In this document: positions 27,173 through 34,658 of the stretch, piece after piece
Numbering within the stretch: the stretch's first letter is position 1
How the letters are laid out: every line of letters begins with the position of its first letter
Assembly (NCBI RefSeq): GCF_019428685.1
Contig: NZ_CP080095.1
Coordinates: forward strand, 1,798,001 to 1,862,000
Direction of reading: 5' to 3'
Length of the DNA stretch: 64,000 nucleotides
Origin: Paraburkholderia edwinii
GTDB lineage: Bacteria; Pseudomonadota; Gammaproteobacteria; Burkholderiales; Burkholderiaceae
The notes under the pieces: model-generated
The model's database searches: none
Seen by the model: only the letters and a program-made list of their open reading frames with translations
What the model was told of the DNA's origin: nothing
Made by a program: the position numbers and the translations under genes

Positions 27173-27964
27173 ATGGATCTGGGAATCGCAGGGCGCACCG
27201 CGCTGGTTTGCGCGGCGAGCAAGGGGCTTGGCCGCGGTTGCGCCGAGGCGCTGGCGGCTGAAGGCGTGCATATCGTGATCCTCGCGCGCACGGCCGGGAC
27301 GCTTGAGGATACCGCCGAAGAAATCCGCACAACCGTCGCTGCAAAGAGCGGCGCAACGGTGAAGACCATCGCTTGCGACATCACGACGCCCGATGGCCGT
27401 GCAGCCGCGCTGGCCGCGTGTCCGCAGCCCGATATTCTCGTGACCAACGCCGGCGGTCCGCCGCCCGGCGACTTCCGCGGTTTCACGCACGACGACTGGA
27501 TTCGCGCGCTCGAGGCCAACATGCTGACGCCGATCGAGCTGATTCGCGCGACGATCGACGGCATGATTTCGCGCGGCTTCGGACGCATCGTCAACATCAC
27601 GAGTTCGTCGGTGAAGGCGCCGATCGATGCGCTCGGTCTTTCGAACGGCGCGCGCTCGGGCCTGACCGGGTTTGTCGCCGGTGTCGCGCGCAAGGTCGCG
27701 CCGCACGGCGTGACGATCAACAATCTGCTGCCCGGCGCATTCGATACCGATCGCATCGCGGCGACGATGGCCGCGCAGATGAAAGCGCAAAACATCACAC
27801 TGGAAGAGGCGCGCACGCGGCGCGTGGCCGGCATTCCGGCGCGCCGTTTCGGCACGTCGGACGAATTCGGCCGCACTTGCGCATTTTTGTGTAGCGTGCA
27901 CGCGGGCTATATCACGGGGCAAAATCTGCTGATCGACGGCGGCGCCTATCCGGGCACTTATTGA
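27173..27964 (+). CDS. Atypical short-chain dehydrogenase/reductase-like protein (BKR-like)
   Basis: 263 residues with an SDR Rossmann fold, but off-consensus at key places. The glycine motif reads CAASKGLGRGCAE rather than TGxxxGIG, the NAG motif is present as VTNAGGPPPGDF, and the expected YxxxK is replaced in ITSSSVKAPIDALGLSNGAR, where Leu and Ala occupy the Tyr and Lys positions. This matches a known subgroup of 3-oxoacyl-ACP-reductase-like SDRs lacking the usual catalytic tetrad. A GAGGAG seven bases before the ATG sets the start. Activity is unknown. It is followed by mgsA. Confidence 0.85.
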   Translation: MDLGIAGRTALVCAASKGLGRGCAEALAAEGVHIVILARTAGTLEDTAEEIRTTVAAKSGATVKTIACDITTPDGRAAALAACPQPDILVTNAGGPPPGDFRGFTHDDWIRALEANMLTPIELIRATIDGMISRGFGRIVNITSSSVKAPIDALGLSNGARSGLTGFVAGVARKVAPHGVTINNLLPGAFDTDRIAATMAAQMKAQNITLEEARTRRVAGIPARRFGTSDEFGRTCAFLCSVHAGYITGQNLLIDGGAYPGTY

Positions 27965-28053
27965 ACCGGTAACCGCGGTGAACCGGCAAATGCAGAGAAC
28001 CGGCAAACACGCAGCACCATATTCAAGCAACAAAAAACAGGGGGAATCGATAC

Positions 28054-28443
28054 ATGACAGCACGCATCGCACTGATCGCGCACGACCATAAGAAAGACGA
28101 CATCGTCAAACTGGCCGGCGAATATGCCGAGACGTTGAAGCGGTGCGATCTGCTCGCGACCGGCACGACGGGCGCACGCGTCACGGCGGCGCATGGCCTC
28201 AAGGTCGAGCGGATGCTGTCGGGCCCGAACGGCGGCGACCTGCAGATCGGCGCGCAGCTCGCCGAAGGCCGCGTCGACATGGTGATTTTTTTGCGCGATC
28301 CGATGACGCCGCAGCCGCACGAGCCCGATATCAACGCGCTCGTGCGTGCATGCGACGTACACAACGTACCGTGCGCGACGAACATTTCGACGGCGCGGAT
28401 GATTCTCGATGTACTGACGCTGCGTATGACGCAGCATGTCTGA
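28054..28443 (+). CDS. mgsA: Methylglyoxal synthase
   Basis: 129 residues. Converts dihydroxyacetone phosphate to methylglyoxal, a bypass of lower glycolysis when phosphate is low. [40 protein letters not shown], the catalytic [19 protein letters not shown] and the phosphate-binding [20 protein letters not shown] are all intact. AGGGGGAA about eight bases before the ATG supports the start. It is followed 30 bases later by a quinone oxidoreductase gene, perhaps in one transcript. Confidence 0.95.
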   Translation: MTARIALIAHDHKKDDIVKLAGEYAETLKRCDLLATGTTGARVTAAHGLKVERMLSGPNGGDLQIGAQLAEGRVDMVIFLRDPMTPQPHEPDINALVRACDVHNVPCATNISTARMILDVLTLRMTQHV

Positions 28444-28473
28444 ACGAGCAGGACGAACTGGAGAACGGCAACG

Positions 28474-29448
28474 ATGGTCAAGGCGATACGATTCGACAGG
28501 ACGGGCGGCCCCGAGGTGATGCAGTGGGTCGACGTCGACGTGGGCGACCCCGGTGCGGGCGAAATCCGCATCAAGCAGCACGCGGTCGGCCTCAATTACA
28601 TCGACGTGTATTTCCGCAACGGCCTGTATCCGTTGCCGTTGCCCGGAGGCCTCGGCATGGAGGCCGCGGGTGAAGTCGTCGCGGTCGGCGAGGGCGTCAC
28701 GCAGTTCAAGAAGGGCGACCGCGTCGCCTATGCGGAGCGGCCGCCGGGTGCGTATGCGCAGGAGCGCGTGATGCCGGCCGCGAAGGTCGTGAAGATTCCC
28801 GATGCGCTCGGCTATGACGAAGCCGCGTCGGTCATGCTGCAAGGTCTTACCGCGCAATACCTGCTGCGCCGCACGTATCACGTGAAGCCCGGCGACACGA
28901 TCCTGATACAGGCGGCCGCGGGCGGCGTGGGTCTCTTTGTCTGCCAGTGGGCGAAGGCGCTCGGCGCGACCGTGATCGGTACGGTCGGCTCCGAAGAAAA
29001 GGCGGACATTGCCAGGAAGCACGGTTGCGATCACCCGATCGTCTACACGCGCGAGAACTTCACGAAGCGTGTGCGCGAGCTGACGAACGGCGCGGGTGTC
29101 CCGGTCGTCTACGATTCGATCGGCAAGGACACGTTTATCGCGTCGCTCGATTGCCTCGCGCCGCTCGGCATGTTCGTGTCGTTCGGCAGTTCGTCAGGTC
29201 CGCTGCCGCCGATCGAATCGCAGGAGCTTGCCAGTCGCGGCTCGCTCTTTTTCACGCGGCCCACGCTCTTTTCCTATATCGGCAAGCGCAGCGATCTCGA
29301 AACGATGTCGGCGGAACTGTTCGACGTGCTCGTATCGGGCAAGGTGAAAACGAGCGTGAACCAGCGCTACGCGCTCGCCGATGTCGCCAAGGCGCATGAA
29401 GATCTCGAAGCGCGCCGCACCACGGGCTCGACGATTCTCGTGCCGTGA
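28474..29448 (+). CDS. NADPH:quinone oxidoreductase (Qor-like, zinc-free MDR)
   Basis: 324 residues, medium-chain reductase without the structural or catalytic zinc cysteines. VGLNYIDVYFRNGLYPLPLP, the GMEAAGEVVAVGEGV and AAGGVGLFVCQWAKALGATV nucleotide-binding region, and SFGSSSGPLPPIESQELASR are typical of Qor. It reduces quinones or alpha,beta-unsaturated carbonyls with NADPH, plausibly a detoxifying partner for the reactive aldehyde produced by MgsA next door, although this link is inference. Confidence 0.9.
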   Translation: MVKAIRFDRTGGPEVMQWVDVDVGDPGAGEIRIKQHAVGLNYIDVYFRNGLYPLPLPGGLGMEAAGEVVAVGEGVTQFKKGDRVAYAERPPGAYAQERVMPAAKVVKIPDALGYDEAASVMLQGLTAQYLLRRTYHVKPGDTILIQAAAGGVGLFVCQWAKALGATVIGTVGSEEKADIARKHGCDHPIVYTRENFTKRVRELTNGAGVPVVYDSIGKDTFIASLDCLAPLGMFVSFGSSSGPLPPIESQELASRGSLFFTRPTLFSYIGKRSDLETMSAELFDVLVSGKVKTSVNQRYALADVAKAHEDLEARRTTGSTILVP

Positions 29449-29485
29449 TTGAATAAACTGCATAAACGCAATTAGCGTCGTGTTA

Positions 29486-29514
29486 AAGGCTCCCTCGCGG
29501 AGCCTTACTTTTTT
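29486..29514 (+). terminator. Rho-independent terminator after the quinone oxidoreductase
   Basis: AAGGCTCC (29486-29493) and GGAGCCTT (29499-29506) form a perfect 8-bp stem with a five-base loop, followed by ACTTTTTT. This is a strong intrinsic terminator 37 bases after the stop codon. Confidence 0.88.
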
Positions 29515-29517
29515 GCG

Positions 29518-29567
29518 GGCGCCGCCGGATCGTGCGGCGCCTTATGCCGCAAGCCTGCCGGGCTTGC
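29518..29567. repeat. Two further perfect hairpins
   Basis: GGCGCCGC (29518-29525) / GCGGCGCC (29534-29541) and GCAAGCC (29549-29555) / GGCTTGC (29561-29567) are two perfect inverted repeats between the first and last terminators of this gap. Neither has a U-tract. They may be part of a small structured RNA or simply insulating hairpins. Confidence 0.5.
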
Positions 29568-29592
29568 ACCGGCGGCGCCGCGCCACCTTCGA

Positions 29593-29624
29593 AGCCGTTC
29601 CATGTAACCGTGGAACGGCTTTTT
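29593..29624 (+). terminator. Second terminator-like hairpin before the kdp operon
   Basis: AGCCGTTCCA (29593-29602) pairs perfectly with TGGAACGGCT (29611-29620) around an eight-base loop, followed by TTTTG. It would stop any readthrough from mgsA/qor before the kdp promoter region. Confidence 0.75.
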
Positions 29625-29657
29625 GTTTACGCGTTTTTTATACCGTTCGGACATTCT

Positions 29658-29688
29658 TTGACCAGGCCTTTATCTGAATCGGCATAAC
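29658..29688 (+). promoter_or_regulatory. Candidate kdp promoter
   Basis: TTGACC (29658-29663) and CATAAC (29683-29688) are separated by 19 bases, somewhat long for sigma-70 and typical of an activator-dependent promoter. An AT-rich stretch immediately upstream (29619-29643, TTTTTG then GTTTAC then TTTTTTATA) is a plausible KdpE-binding region. Placement before the first kdp reading frame is the main support. Confidence 0.4.
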
Positions 29689-29723
29689 GTTCGGCATCCA
29701 TAGCCAACAATGGGGAACATGAA

Positions 29724-29837
29724 ATGGATGTGCTGTATGTCGGGGGCCTCGTGGTCATCACGGTGCTCACCTTCGGGCTCGTCGCCGGCTGCTCGAAGCT
29801 GATGCAATTCCGGCGGGGACAAGGAGCGCGCTCATGA
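29724..29837 (+). CDS. Small membrane protein at the head of the kdp operon, 37 aa
   Basis: MDVLYVGGLVVITVLTFGLV followed by AGCSKLMQFRRGQGARS: one hydrophobic span with a C-terminal Arg/Lys tail. GGGGAA lies about eight bases before the ATG. Its stop codon overlaps the kdpF start (ATGA), so the two are translationally coupled. Similar short frames precede kdpF in other bacteria to my recollection, but I know of no assigned function. It may act as a second small accessory subunit or as a leader peptide. Confidence 0.7.
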   Translation: MDVLYVGGLVVITVLTFGLVAGCSKLMQFRRGQGARS

Positions 29838-29926
29838 ACTGGATCCTTTGGCTATCCGGCGCCGCGACGGCGTTCCTCTTCGTTTATCTGGTCTATGCGC
29901 TGCTGCGCGCGGAGGACATTGAATGA
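29834..29926 (+). CDS. kdpF: Potassium-transporting ATPase small subunit KdpF
   Basis: 30 residues, MNWILWLSGAATAFLFVYLV then YALLRAEDIE. A single membrane helix ending in the (R/K)-A-E-D/K pattern typical of KdpF, which stabilises the KdpABC complex. It overlaps the preceding small ORF (ATGA) and its stop overlaps the kdpA start (ATGAA), so three reading frames are tightly coupled. Confidence 0.9.
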   Translation: MNWILWLSGAATAFLFVYLVYALLRAEDIE

Positions 29927-31728
29927 ATACGAACAATGTCCTGCAGGTGACGGTTTTTATCGTCGTGCTGCTTGCGCTGGCTGTACCGCTTGCGCGTTTC
30001 ATGACGCGTGTGCTCGACGGCAGCTCGCGCGTCGTGCGCTGGTTCCGTCCGCTCGAAAACGGCCTGTACCGCATCGCGGGCGTCGATCCGTCCGCCGAAA
30101 TGGGCTGGAAGCAATACACGATCGCGACGCTCGCGTTCAACGTCATCGGCCTCGCGTTCCTGTATGTGATTCTGCGCATACAGGGCGTGCTGCCGGGCAA
30201 TCCGCAGCAATTCGGCCCGATGACGCCAGATGCCGCGTTCAATACGGCGATCAGCTTCGTCAGCAATACGAACTGGCAAGACTACGCGGGTGAGCAAACG
30301 GTCAGCTATCTGACGCAGATGCTCGGCTTCACCGTGCAGAACTTCCTGTCGGCGGCCACTGGCATTGTCGTCGTGATCGCGTTGATCCGCGGCTTCGCGC
30401 GGCACTCGGCGAAGACCATCGGCAACTTCTGGGTCGATATCACGCGCACGACGCTCTATATCCTGGTGCCGATGTCCGTCGTCGTCGCCGCGATCCTGAT
30501 GGGCCAGGGCGTGATCCAGAACTTCAAGGCCTATGAGGACGTGCCGACGCTGCAAACCACGACCTACGCGGCGCCGAAGCTCGATGCGCAAGGCAATCCG
30601 GTGAAGGACGCGAAGGGCAACCCGGTGACCGTCGATACGCCGGTCACGAAGCAGACGCTCGCGATGGGCCCGGTCGCTTCGCAGGAAGCGATCAAGATGC
30701 TCGGCACCAACGGCGGCGGCTTCTTCAATGCGAACTCCGCGCATCCGTTTGAAAACCCGACGCCGTTCGCGAACTTCGTGGAACTGCTGTCGATGCTGAT
30801 CATTCCGGCCGCACTGTGTCTCGTGTTCGGCCAGATGATCACGGACCGGCGTCAGGGCGTTGCGCTGCTGGCTTTCATGACGATCTGCTTCGCTGCGTGC
30901 GTGGCATTCGAGATCGGCTCCGAGCAGTCCGGCAATCCGGCCTTCACGGCGCTGCATGTCGATCAGATCGCGAGCACGTCGCAGTCGGGCGGCAACATGG
31001 AAGGCAAGGAAACCCGTTTCGGCATCGCACAGTCCGGCATCTTCACGGTCGCGACGACCGCGGCATCGTGCGGCGCAGTCGACAACGCGCACGACTCGCT
31101 GACGCCGCTCGGTGGCCTCATGCCGCTGCTGTTGATGCAGTTGGGCGAAGTGATCTTCGGTGGTGTCGGTTCGGGTCTGTATGGCCTGCTCGCGTTCGCA
31201 TTGCTCGCCGTGTTCGTCGCGGGGCTGATGATCGGCCGCACGCCTGAGTACGTCGGCAAGAAGATCGAAGCGTACGAGATGAAGATGGTGTCGATCGTGA
31301 TTCTGCTGACGCCGCTGCTGGTGCTGATCGGCACGTCGATCGGCGTGCTCACGGATGCCGGCAAGGCGGGCATTCTGAACCCCGGTCCACACGGCTTCTC
31401 GGAAATTCTCTATGCGTTCAGCTCGGCCGCGAATAACAACGGCAGTGCGTTCGCAGGTCTGACGGTCAGCACGCCGTTCTACAACGTGATGCTTGGCATT
31501 GCGATGTGGTTTGGCCGCTTCGGGTCGTTGATCGCGGTGCTCGCCATTGCCGGCGCGCTCGCGGAAAAGAAGCGTCTCGGCGTTACGGGCGGCACGCTGC
31601 CGACGCACGGCTCGCTGTTCGTCGTGCTGCTGATCGGCACCGTGCTGCTGGTGGGTGCGCTGACCTATGTGCCCGCGCTTGCGCTCGGTCCCGGCGTCGA
31701 GCATCTGATGATGGTCCTCGGCCAGTGA
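29923..31728 (+). CDS. kdpA: Potassium-transporting ATPase subunit A
   Basis: 601 residues, the channel-like K+-binding subunit with about ten membrane spans. All four pore-loop regions are visible: FVSNTNWQDYAGEQTVSYLT, LGTNGGGFFNANSAHPFENP, TTAASCGAVDNAHDSLTPLG and SSAANNNGSAFAGL. Length is slightly above E. coli KdpA because of a loop near residues 215-240 (DAQGNPVKDAKGNPVTVDTP) containing two GNPV repeats. It works with KdpB to import K+ at very low external concentration. Confidence 0.97.
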   Translation: MNTNNVLQVTVFIVVLLALAVPLARFMTRVLDGSSRVVRWFRPLENGLYRIAGVDPSAEMGWKQYTIATLAFNVIGLAFLYVILRIQGVLPGNPQQFGPMTPDAAFNTAISFVSNTNWQDYAGEQTVSYLTQMLGFTVQNFLSAATGIVVVIALIRGFARHSAKTIGNFWVDITRTTLYILVPMSVVVAAILMGQGVIQNFKAYEDVPTLQTTTYAAPKLDAQGNPVKDAKGNPVTVDTPVTKQTLAMGPVASQEAIKMLGTNGGGFFNANSAHPFENPTPFANFVELLSMLIIPAALCLVFGQMITDRRQGVALLAFMTICFAACVAFEIGSEQSGNPAFTALHVDQIASTSQSGGNMEGKETRFGIAQSGIFTVATTAASCGAVDNAHDSLTPLGGLMPLLLMQLGEVIFGGVGSGLYGLLAFALLAVFVAGLMIGRTPEYVGKKIEAYEMKMVSIVILLTPLLVLIGTSIGVLTDAGKAGILNPGPHGFSEILYAFSSAANNNGSAFAGLTVSTPFYNVMLGIAMWFGRFGSLIAVLAIAGALAEKKRLGVTGGTLPTHGSLFVVLLIGTVLLVGALTYVPALALGPGVEHLMMVLGQ

Positions 31729-31764
31729 TGACGGGCTTCGCGCCACAGAATATTTGAGGAAGAA

Positions 31765-33849
31765 ATGACTGATCATTCCGCAACCCGGTCCATGTTCGAC
31801 CCGACGCTACTGCGTCCGGCGATCGTGGACTCCTTTAAAAAGCTGACGCCGCGCACGCAGTTCCGCAACCCGGTGATGTTCTGCGTGTACGTCGGCAGCA
31901 TCCTGACCACGATCCTGTGGTTGGCAGCGCTCTTCGGACAGGCCGAGGCGCCGGCGGGCTTCATTCTCGCCGTGACGCTGTGGCTGTGGTTCACGGTGCT
32001 CTTCGCCAACTTCGCGGAGGCGCTTGCCGAAGGCCGTTCAAAGGCCCAGGCCGCGTCGCTGCGCAGTGCGAAGAAAGACGTGATGGCCAAGAAGCTCAAC
32101 GAGCCGCATCCGAAGGCGCCGATCCGCATCATGACGGCTACCGATCTGCGCAAGGGCGATGTCGTGCTCGTCGAAACGGGCGACACGATTCCGGCCGACG
32201 GCGAAGTGATCGAAGGCGTCGCATCGGTCGACGAATCGGCGATTACCGGTGAATCCGCGCCGGTGATCCGCGAGTCGGGCGGCGACTTTTCGTCGGTGAC
32301 CGGCGGTACGCGCGTGCTGTCGGACTGGATCGTCGTGCGCGTGACGGTGAACCCGGGCGAAGCGTTCCTCGACCGCATGATCGCGATGGTGGAAGGCGCG
32401 AAGCGTCAGAAAACGCCGAACGAAATCGCGCTGACCATTCTGCTCGTCGCGTTGTCGATCGTGCTGCTGCTGGCCACCGCCACGCTGCTGCCGTTCTCGA
32501 TGTTTGCGGTCGAGGCGGTCAAGGCGGGTCACGTGGTGACGATCACCGCGCTCGTCGCGCTGCTCGTCTGCCTGATTCCGACCACGATCGGCGGTTTGCT
32601 GTCCGCGATCGGCGTGGCCGGCATGAGCCGCATGATGCAGGCGAACGTGATCGCGACGTCGGGCCGCGCGGTTGAAGCGGCCGGCGACGTCGACGTGCTG
32701 CTGCTCGACAAGACCGGCACGATCACGCTCGGTAATCGCCAGGCTTCGGCCTTCGTGCCGGCGCCGGGCGTCACCGAGGAAGCACTCGCGGACGCCGCGC
32801 AACTCGCGTCGCTGTCCGACGAAACGCCGGAAGGCCGTAGCGTCGTCGTGCTCGCGAAGCAGCGCTTCAACATTCGCCAGCGCGATATGGCCGCGCTCCA
32901 CCCGGTCTTTATCGGCTTCAGTGCGCAGACCCGCATGAGCGGCGTCGACCTCGCGGACCGCGAGATCCGCAAGGGCGCGTCGGATGCCGTGAAGGCCTAC
33001 GTCGAAGCGCGCGGCGGCCGTTACCCGGCTGAAGTGAACAACGTCGTGACCGAAGTCGCGCGGCGCGGCAGCACGCCGCTCGTGGTCGCCGAGAAGGGCG
33101 AGCATGGCGCGCGCGTGCTCGGCGTGATCGAGCTGAAGGACGTCGTGAAGGGTGGCATCAAGGAGCGCTTTGCCGAACTGCGCAAGATGGGCATCAAGAC
33201 CGTGATGGTGACCGGCGACAACCGGCTGACCGCCGCGGCGATCGCAGCCGAAGCAGGCGTCGACGACTTCCTCGCGGAAGCGACGCCGGAAGCGAAGCTC
33301 GCGACGATCCGCGCGCACCAGTCCGAAGGCCGCATGGTCGCGATGACCGGCGACGGCACCAACGACGCACCGGCGCTCGCGCAGGCCGACGTCGCGGTGG
33401 CGATGAACACCGGTACGCAGGCCGCGAAGGAAGCGGGCAACATGGTCGACCTCGACTCGAATCCGACGAAGCTGATCGAGATTGTCGAGATCGGCAAGCA
33501 GATGCTGATGACGCGCGGTTCGCTGACCACGTTCTCGATCGCCAACGACGTCGCGAAGTACTTCGCGATCATTCCCGCGGCGTTCGCCTCGACCTATCCG
33601 CAACTGCGCGTGCTCGACGTGATGCACCTGACCACGCCGGCGTCGGCGATTCTCTCGGCGGTGATCTTCAACGCGATCATCATCGTGATGCTGATTCCGC
33701 TTGCGCTGAAGGGCGTCAAGTACCGGCCGATCGGCGCCGCCTCGCTGTTGCGCCGCAACCTGCTCGTGTACGGCCTCGGCGGCATCATCCTGCCGTTCCC
33801 GTGCATCAAGCTGATCGACATGGTAATTGCCGCATGCGGCTGGGCCTGA
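31765..33849 (+). CDS. kdpB: Potassium-transporting P-type ATPase subunit B
   Basis: 694 residues, P-type ATPase energising K+ uptake. The actuator motif TGES is at residues 161-164, the phosphorylated Asp315 is in [13 protein letters not shown], and the hinge motif is [15 protein letters not shown]. Membrane spans flank residues 30-85, 215-285 and 580-690. All catalytic residues are present and the length is typical. It starts 36 bases after kdpA with GAGGAAGA before the ATG. Confidence 0.97.
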   Translation: MTDHSATRSMFDPTLLRPAIVDSFKKLTPRTQFRNPVMFCVYVGSILTTILWLAALFGQAEAPAGFILAVTLWLWFTVLFANFAEALAEGRSKAQAASLRSAKKDVMAKKLNEPHPKAPIRIMTATDLRKGDVVLVETGDTIPADGEVIEGVASVDESAITGESAPVIRESGGDFSSVTGGTRVLSDWIVVRVTVNPGEAFLDRMIAMVEGAKRQKTPNEIALTILLVALSIVLLLATATLLPFSMFAVEAVKAGHVVTITALVALLVCLIPTTIGGLLSAIGVAGMSRMMQANVIATSGRAVEAAGDVDVLLLDKTGTITLGNRQASAFVPAPGVTEEALADAAQLASLSDETPEGRSVVVLAKQRFNIRQRDMAALHPVFIGFSAQTRMSGVDLADREIRKGASDAVKAYVEARGGRYPAEVNNVVTEVARRGSTPLVVAEKGEHGARVLGVIELKDVVKGGIKERFAELRKMGIKTVMVTGDNRLTAAAIAAEAGVDDFLAEATPEAKLATIRAHQSEGRMVAMTGDGTNDAPALAQADVAVAMNTGTQAAKEAGNMVDLDSNPTKLIEIVEIGKQMLMTRGSLTTFSIANDVAKYFAIIPAAFASTYPQLRVLDVMHLTTPASAILSAVIFNAIIIVMLIPLALKGVKYRPIGAASLLRRNLLVYGLGGIILPFPCIKLIDMVIAACGWA

Positions 33850-33881
33850 TGCGCGCTACGTGTTGAATTGAGGAAACCATC

Positions 33882-34460
33882 ATGAAGAATCTGTTTCGTC
33901 CACTGATCGTGCTGTTCGTCGTGCTCACTGCGATCACCGGCATCGCGTATCCGGCGGTGATGACCGGCATCGGCCAGGCTGTGTTCAACCACGAGGCGAA
34001 CGGCAGCCTGATCGAGCAGAACGGCAAGGTGGTCGGCTCCGCGCTGATCGGCCAGCAGTTCGACGCGCCGAAGTATTTCTGGGGTCGTCTGTCGGCCACG
34101 AGTCCGAGCCCGTACAACGCGAGCAATTCGAGCGCGTCGAACCTCGGCCCGTTGAATTCGTCGCTGACCGATAACGTGAAGGCGCGTATCCAGGCGTTGA
34201 AGGACGCCGGCACCGATATGTCGCAGCCGGTGCCGGTCGACCTCGTGACGTCGTCGGGCAGCGGTCTCGACCCCGACATCACGCCGGCCGCCGCCGCGTA
34301 TCAGGTCGCGCGTGTTGCTAAAGCGCGCAATCTGCAGCCGGCGGATGTGCAGGCGCTCGTCGACCGTTACACGACCGGCCGCCAGTTCGGCATCATCGGC
34401 GAGCCGCACGTGAACGTGCTCGAGCTGAACCTCGCGCTCGACGCGATGCAGCACAGCTGA
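33882..34460 (+). CDS. kdpC: Potassium-transporting ATPase subunit C
   Basis: 192 residues. One N-terminal membrane anchor ([20 protein letters not shown]) and a periplasmic domain with [40 protein letters not shown] and [20 protein letters not shown], the standard KdpC signature. It assembles and stabilises the KdpFABC complex. It begins 32 bases after kdpB with TGAGGAAA upstream. Confidence 0.96.
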   Translation: MKNLFRPLIVLFVVLTAITGIAYPAVMTGIGQAVFNHEANGSLIEQNGKVVGSALIGQQFDAPKYFWGRLSATSPSPYNASNSSASNLGPLNSSLTDNVKARIQALKDAGTDMSQPVPVDLVTSSGSGLDPDITPAAAAYQVARVAKARNLQPADVQALVDRYTTGRQFGIIGEPHVNVLELNLALDAMQHS

Positions 34461-34482
34461 GCCGCGCAACTGCTGTGAGGCC

Positions 34483-34510
34483 GGGGCGGTGCTCAAGCGG
34501 GCGCCGCCCC
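34483..34510 (+). terminator. Hairpin after kdpC (possible terminator)
   Basis: GGGGCGG (34483-34489) and CCGCCCC (34504-34510) form a 7-bp stem, extendable by GC/GC after a mismatch. The following sequence GATCGTCTTTG is only weakly U-rich. It lies 22 bases after the kdpC stop and separates the transporter genes from kdpDE, possibly as a partial terminator. Confidence 0.45.
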
Positions 34511-34595
34511 GATCGTCTTTGTGGCGCCGCGTTTTTTATGCCGCCTTAACCTGGGCGTGGCGCCTGTTTGCGTGCTGTGCACCTGGCGTGTCACC

Positions 34596-34658
34596 ATGAG
34601 CGAATTACGTTTGTATGGTGGCGTCAATTTCCCGATTGAAGAGCCGCTTCAAGCATGA
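34596..34658 (+). CDS. Candidate 20-aa leader peptide coupled to kdpD
   Basis: ATG at 34596 opens MSELRLYGGVNFPIEEPLQA and stops with TGA overlapping the kdpD start (ATGA). kdpD itself has no Shine-Dalgarno sequence, so translation re-initiation from this short frame would explain its expression. The ribosome site for the short frame is also weak (GGCGTG), and 21 codons can arise by chance. Confidence 0.4.
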   Translation: MSELRLYGGVNFPIEEPLQA

